Of a stretch of DNA of 6,178 nt, positions 5,497 to 6,178 are shown piece by piece. Origin of the DNA: an uncultured Paracoccaceae bacterium (lineage in GTDB: Bacteria; Pseudomonadota; Alphaproteobacteria; Rhodobacterales; Rhodobacteraceae); assembly GCA_937132145.1 (NCBI GenBank), contig CAKZNY010000361.1, positions 1 to 6,178 of the forward strand. Direction: 5' to 3'. The translations under genes and the position numbers were made by a program. Positions within the stretch are counted from its first letter, which is position 1, and each line of letters starts with the position of its first letter. A model generated the notes under the pieces. That model worked only from the letters and a program-made list of their open reading frames with translations. It ran no database searches and was not told where the DNA came from.

Positions 5497-6051
5497 ATGA
5501 TTATACGCAAACCATTCTACTACATCCGCCACGGTCAAACCGACTGGAACGTCGAGCGCCGTTTTCAGGGCAGCATGGACATCCCGTTAAACGCAACGGG
5601 CATCGCACAAGCACATGCAGCCAAAGACCTGATGCGCGACCTGCCGATCACCCACATCTACAGCAGCACCCTGCAACGGGCGCGGGTTACGGCTGACATC
5701 GTTAATGAGGGGTTAAGCCTGCCCATCACCGACATGGACGGCCTGCAAGAATGTAAATTTGGCGTATTAGAGGGCCAATTAAGCCCAAGCAAAAACTTTT
5801 CCGAAGATTGGCGTAACGGCGTAACCCCTGACAAGGCCGAGACCTACATCAACTTCACCGCCCGCGTTTTTGCCGCCATCAACGAGGTTCTGGAAAACGA
5901 CGGCACCCCCCTGATTGTCGCCCACGGCGCGGTATTTTGGCCCATCCACACCCACATGCAACTGGGCCGCGCAAACACTCTGCCCAACGCCCATCCCGTA
6001 CATTTGGCCCCACCCAACGAAGGCCAAAACTGGACGTTAACAGAAATATAA
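5497..6051 (+). CDS. Histidine phosphatase superfamily protein (phosphoglycerate mutase-like)
   Basis: This 184-residue cytosolic protein has the complete branch-1 histidine-phosphatase active site: RHGQTDWN at 11-18 with the phospho-accepting His12, IYSSTLQRARVTADI at 54-68 with Arg61, the acid/base Glu85 in LQECKFGVLEG (83-93), and VAHGAVFW at 141-148 with the second catalytic His143. No signal peptide is present. The family includes phosphoglycerate mutase, alpha-ribazole phosphatase and many broad phosphatases; the short length and lack of the mutase insertion favour a phosphatase, but the substrate cannot be read. It is transcribed away from nfu as a single gene, bounded downstream by a repeat pair. 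No Shine-Dalgarno is visible; instead a small hairpin (GCGT-AAA-ACGC, 5482-5492) occupies the usual site, so translation may be modest or the message may behave as nearly leaderless. Confidence 0.9.
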   Translation: MIIRKPFYYIRHGQTDWNVERRFQGSMDIPLNATGIAQAHAAKDLMRDLPITHIYSSTLQRARVTADIVNEGLSLPITDMDGLQECKFGVLEGQLSPSKNFSEDWRNGVTPDKAETYINFTARVFAAINEVLENDGTPLIVAHGAVFWPIHTHMQLGRANTLPNAHPVHLAPPNEGQNWTLTEI

Positions 6052-6057
6052 CCACCC

Positions 6058-6130
6058 GTAGGGTGCGTGGTCCCCACGCACCGCCCTAACGCCAGCCACA
6101 AAAAAGGTGCGTGGAAACCACACACCCTAC
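6058..6130. repeat. Inverted pair of REP-like hairpins with outer GTAG tetranucleotides (BIME-like)
   Basis: The left unit (6058-6082) is GTAG, stem GGTGCGTGG, loop TCC, stem CCACGCACC. The right unit (6106-6130), read on the minus strand, is GTAG, stem GGTGTGTGG, loop TTT, stem CCACGCACC. The two 25-nt units agree at 22 positions and point toward each other across 23 nt. A GTAG or GGAG tetranucleotide 5' of an imperfect palindrome is the described signature of REP sequences mobilised by RAYT (REP-associated tyrosine) transposases. The pair begins 7 nt after the phosphatase stop, a typical REP location. No transposase is in the window. The left hairpin may protect or end the phosphatase transcript, but no T-run follows it on the plus strand. 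Confidence 0.75.
6100..6126 (-). terminator. Candidate intrinsic terminator for a minus-strand gene to the right
   Basis: On the minus strand the right REP-like unit gives the stem GGTGTGTGG / CCACGCACC (one U-G wobble in RNA) with a TTT loop, directly followed by six T residues (6105-6100). Read on the plus strand the same unit has a C-A mismatch and no T-run, so the terminator works in one direction only. It would end a convergent gene entering from beyond the right edge. Confidence 0.5.
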
Positions 6131-6178
6131 ATCTTGCCGTTAGCAATTTCTTAGGAAACCGCGATTATCCGTTCTTTG
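6131..6178. other. Right-edge stretch, no gene assigned
   Basis: All three minus-strand frames meet a stop within these 48 nt; one ends in KERIIAVS before TAA at 6153-6151, which would suit the C-terminus of a convergent gene 25 nt before the terminator hairpin. One plus-strand frame is open but has no start codon here. The stretch is too short to call. Confidence 0.3.

Noticed and set aside
1..6178. Novel defence, mobile or biosynthetic system
   Set aside because: Every coding gene belongs to a well-known transport or housekeeping family in conventional order; no integrase, nuclease, toxin, transposase or CRISPR-like repeat array is encoded.

Overview
The window looks like ordinary chromosome from an alphaproteobacterium, most likely of the Rhodobacterales (Roseobacter-type). 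The grounds are the nfu-tsaB-rimI gene order, an Nfu protein with the long N-terminal domain shared by alphaproteobacteria and mitochondria, a BMP-type ABC importer, and moderate GC with good Shine-Dalgarno sites. Lineage is inferred from gene order and protein style, not from a database search.

Positions 1-3683 (minus strand) hold a BMP-family ABC importer read right to left: periplasmic binding protein, double-domain ATPase, first permease, and the first seven codons of a second permease that runs off the left edge. Junctions are tight: 6 nt, then a 4-nt ATGA overlap, then a 1-nt TGATG overlap. This is the Bmp/NupNOPQ-type layout, best explained as nucleoside (or related small molecule) uptake. 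A candidate promoter lies about 100 nt upstream of the binding-protein gene, in the 172-nt gap that separates it from rimI.

Positions 3856-5385 (minus strand) are a compact housekeeping operon, nfu-tsaB-rimI, with overlapping genes. Nfu carries Fe-S clusters to client enzymes, TsaB is part of the tRNA t6A synthesis machinery, and RimI is a GNAT acetyltransferase of the ribosomal-protein type.

Positions 5386-5496 form a 111-nt divergent control region between nfu and a plus-strand histidine-phosphatase gene (5497-6051). Back-to-back promoter candidates share a TGAC-N7-GTCA palindrome resembling an IscR-type iron-sulfur operator. Next to it is a TAGAA-N3-TTCTA palindrome resembling the Irr/ICE box. 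This is the most interesting regulatory signal in the window.

Positions 6058-6130, just after the phosphatase stop, hold an inverted pair of 25-nt REP-like hairpins, each with a GTAG tetranucleotide at its outer end. The right-hand one also looks like an intrinsic terminator for a minus-strand gene beyond the right edge.

I found no phage, insertion sequence, CRISPR, defence locus or clearly novel system. The points worth following are regulatory (the nfu control region), repetitive (the REP pair) and structural (a 10-bp-arm hairpin in the 5' end of tsaB).
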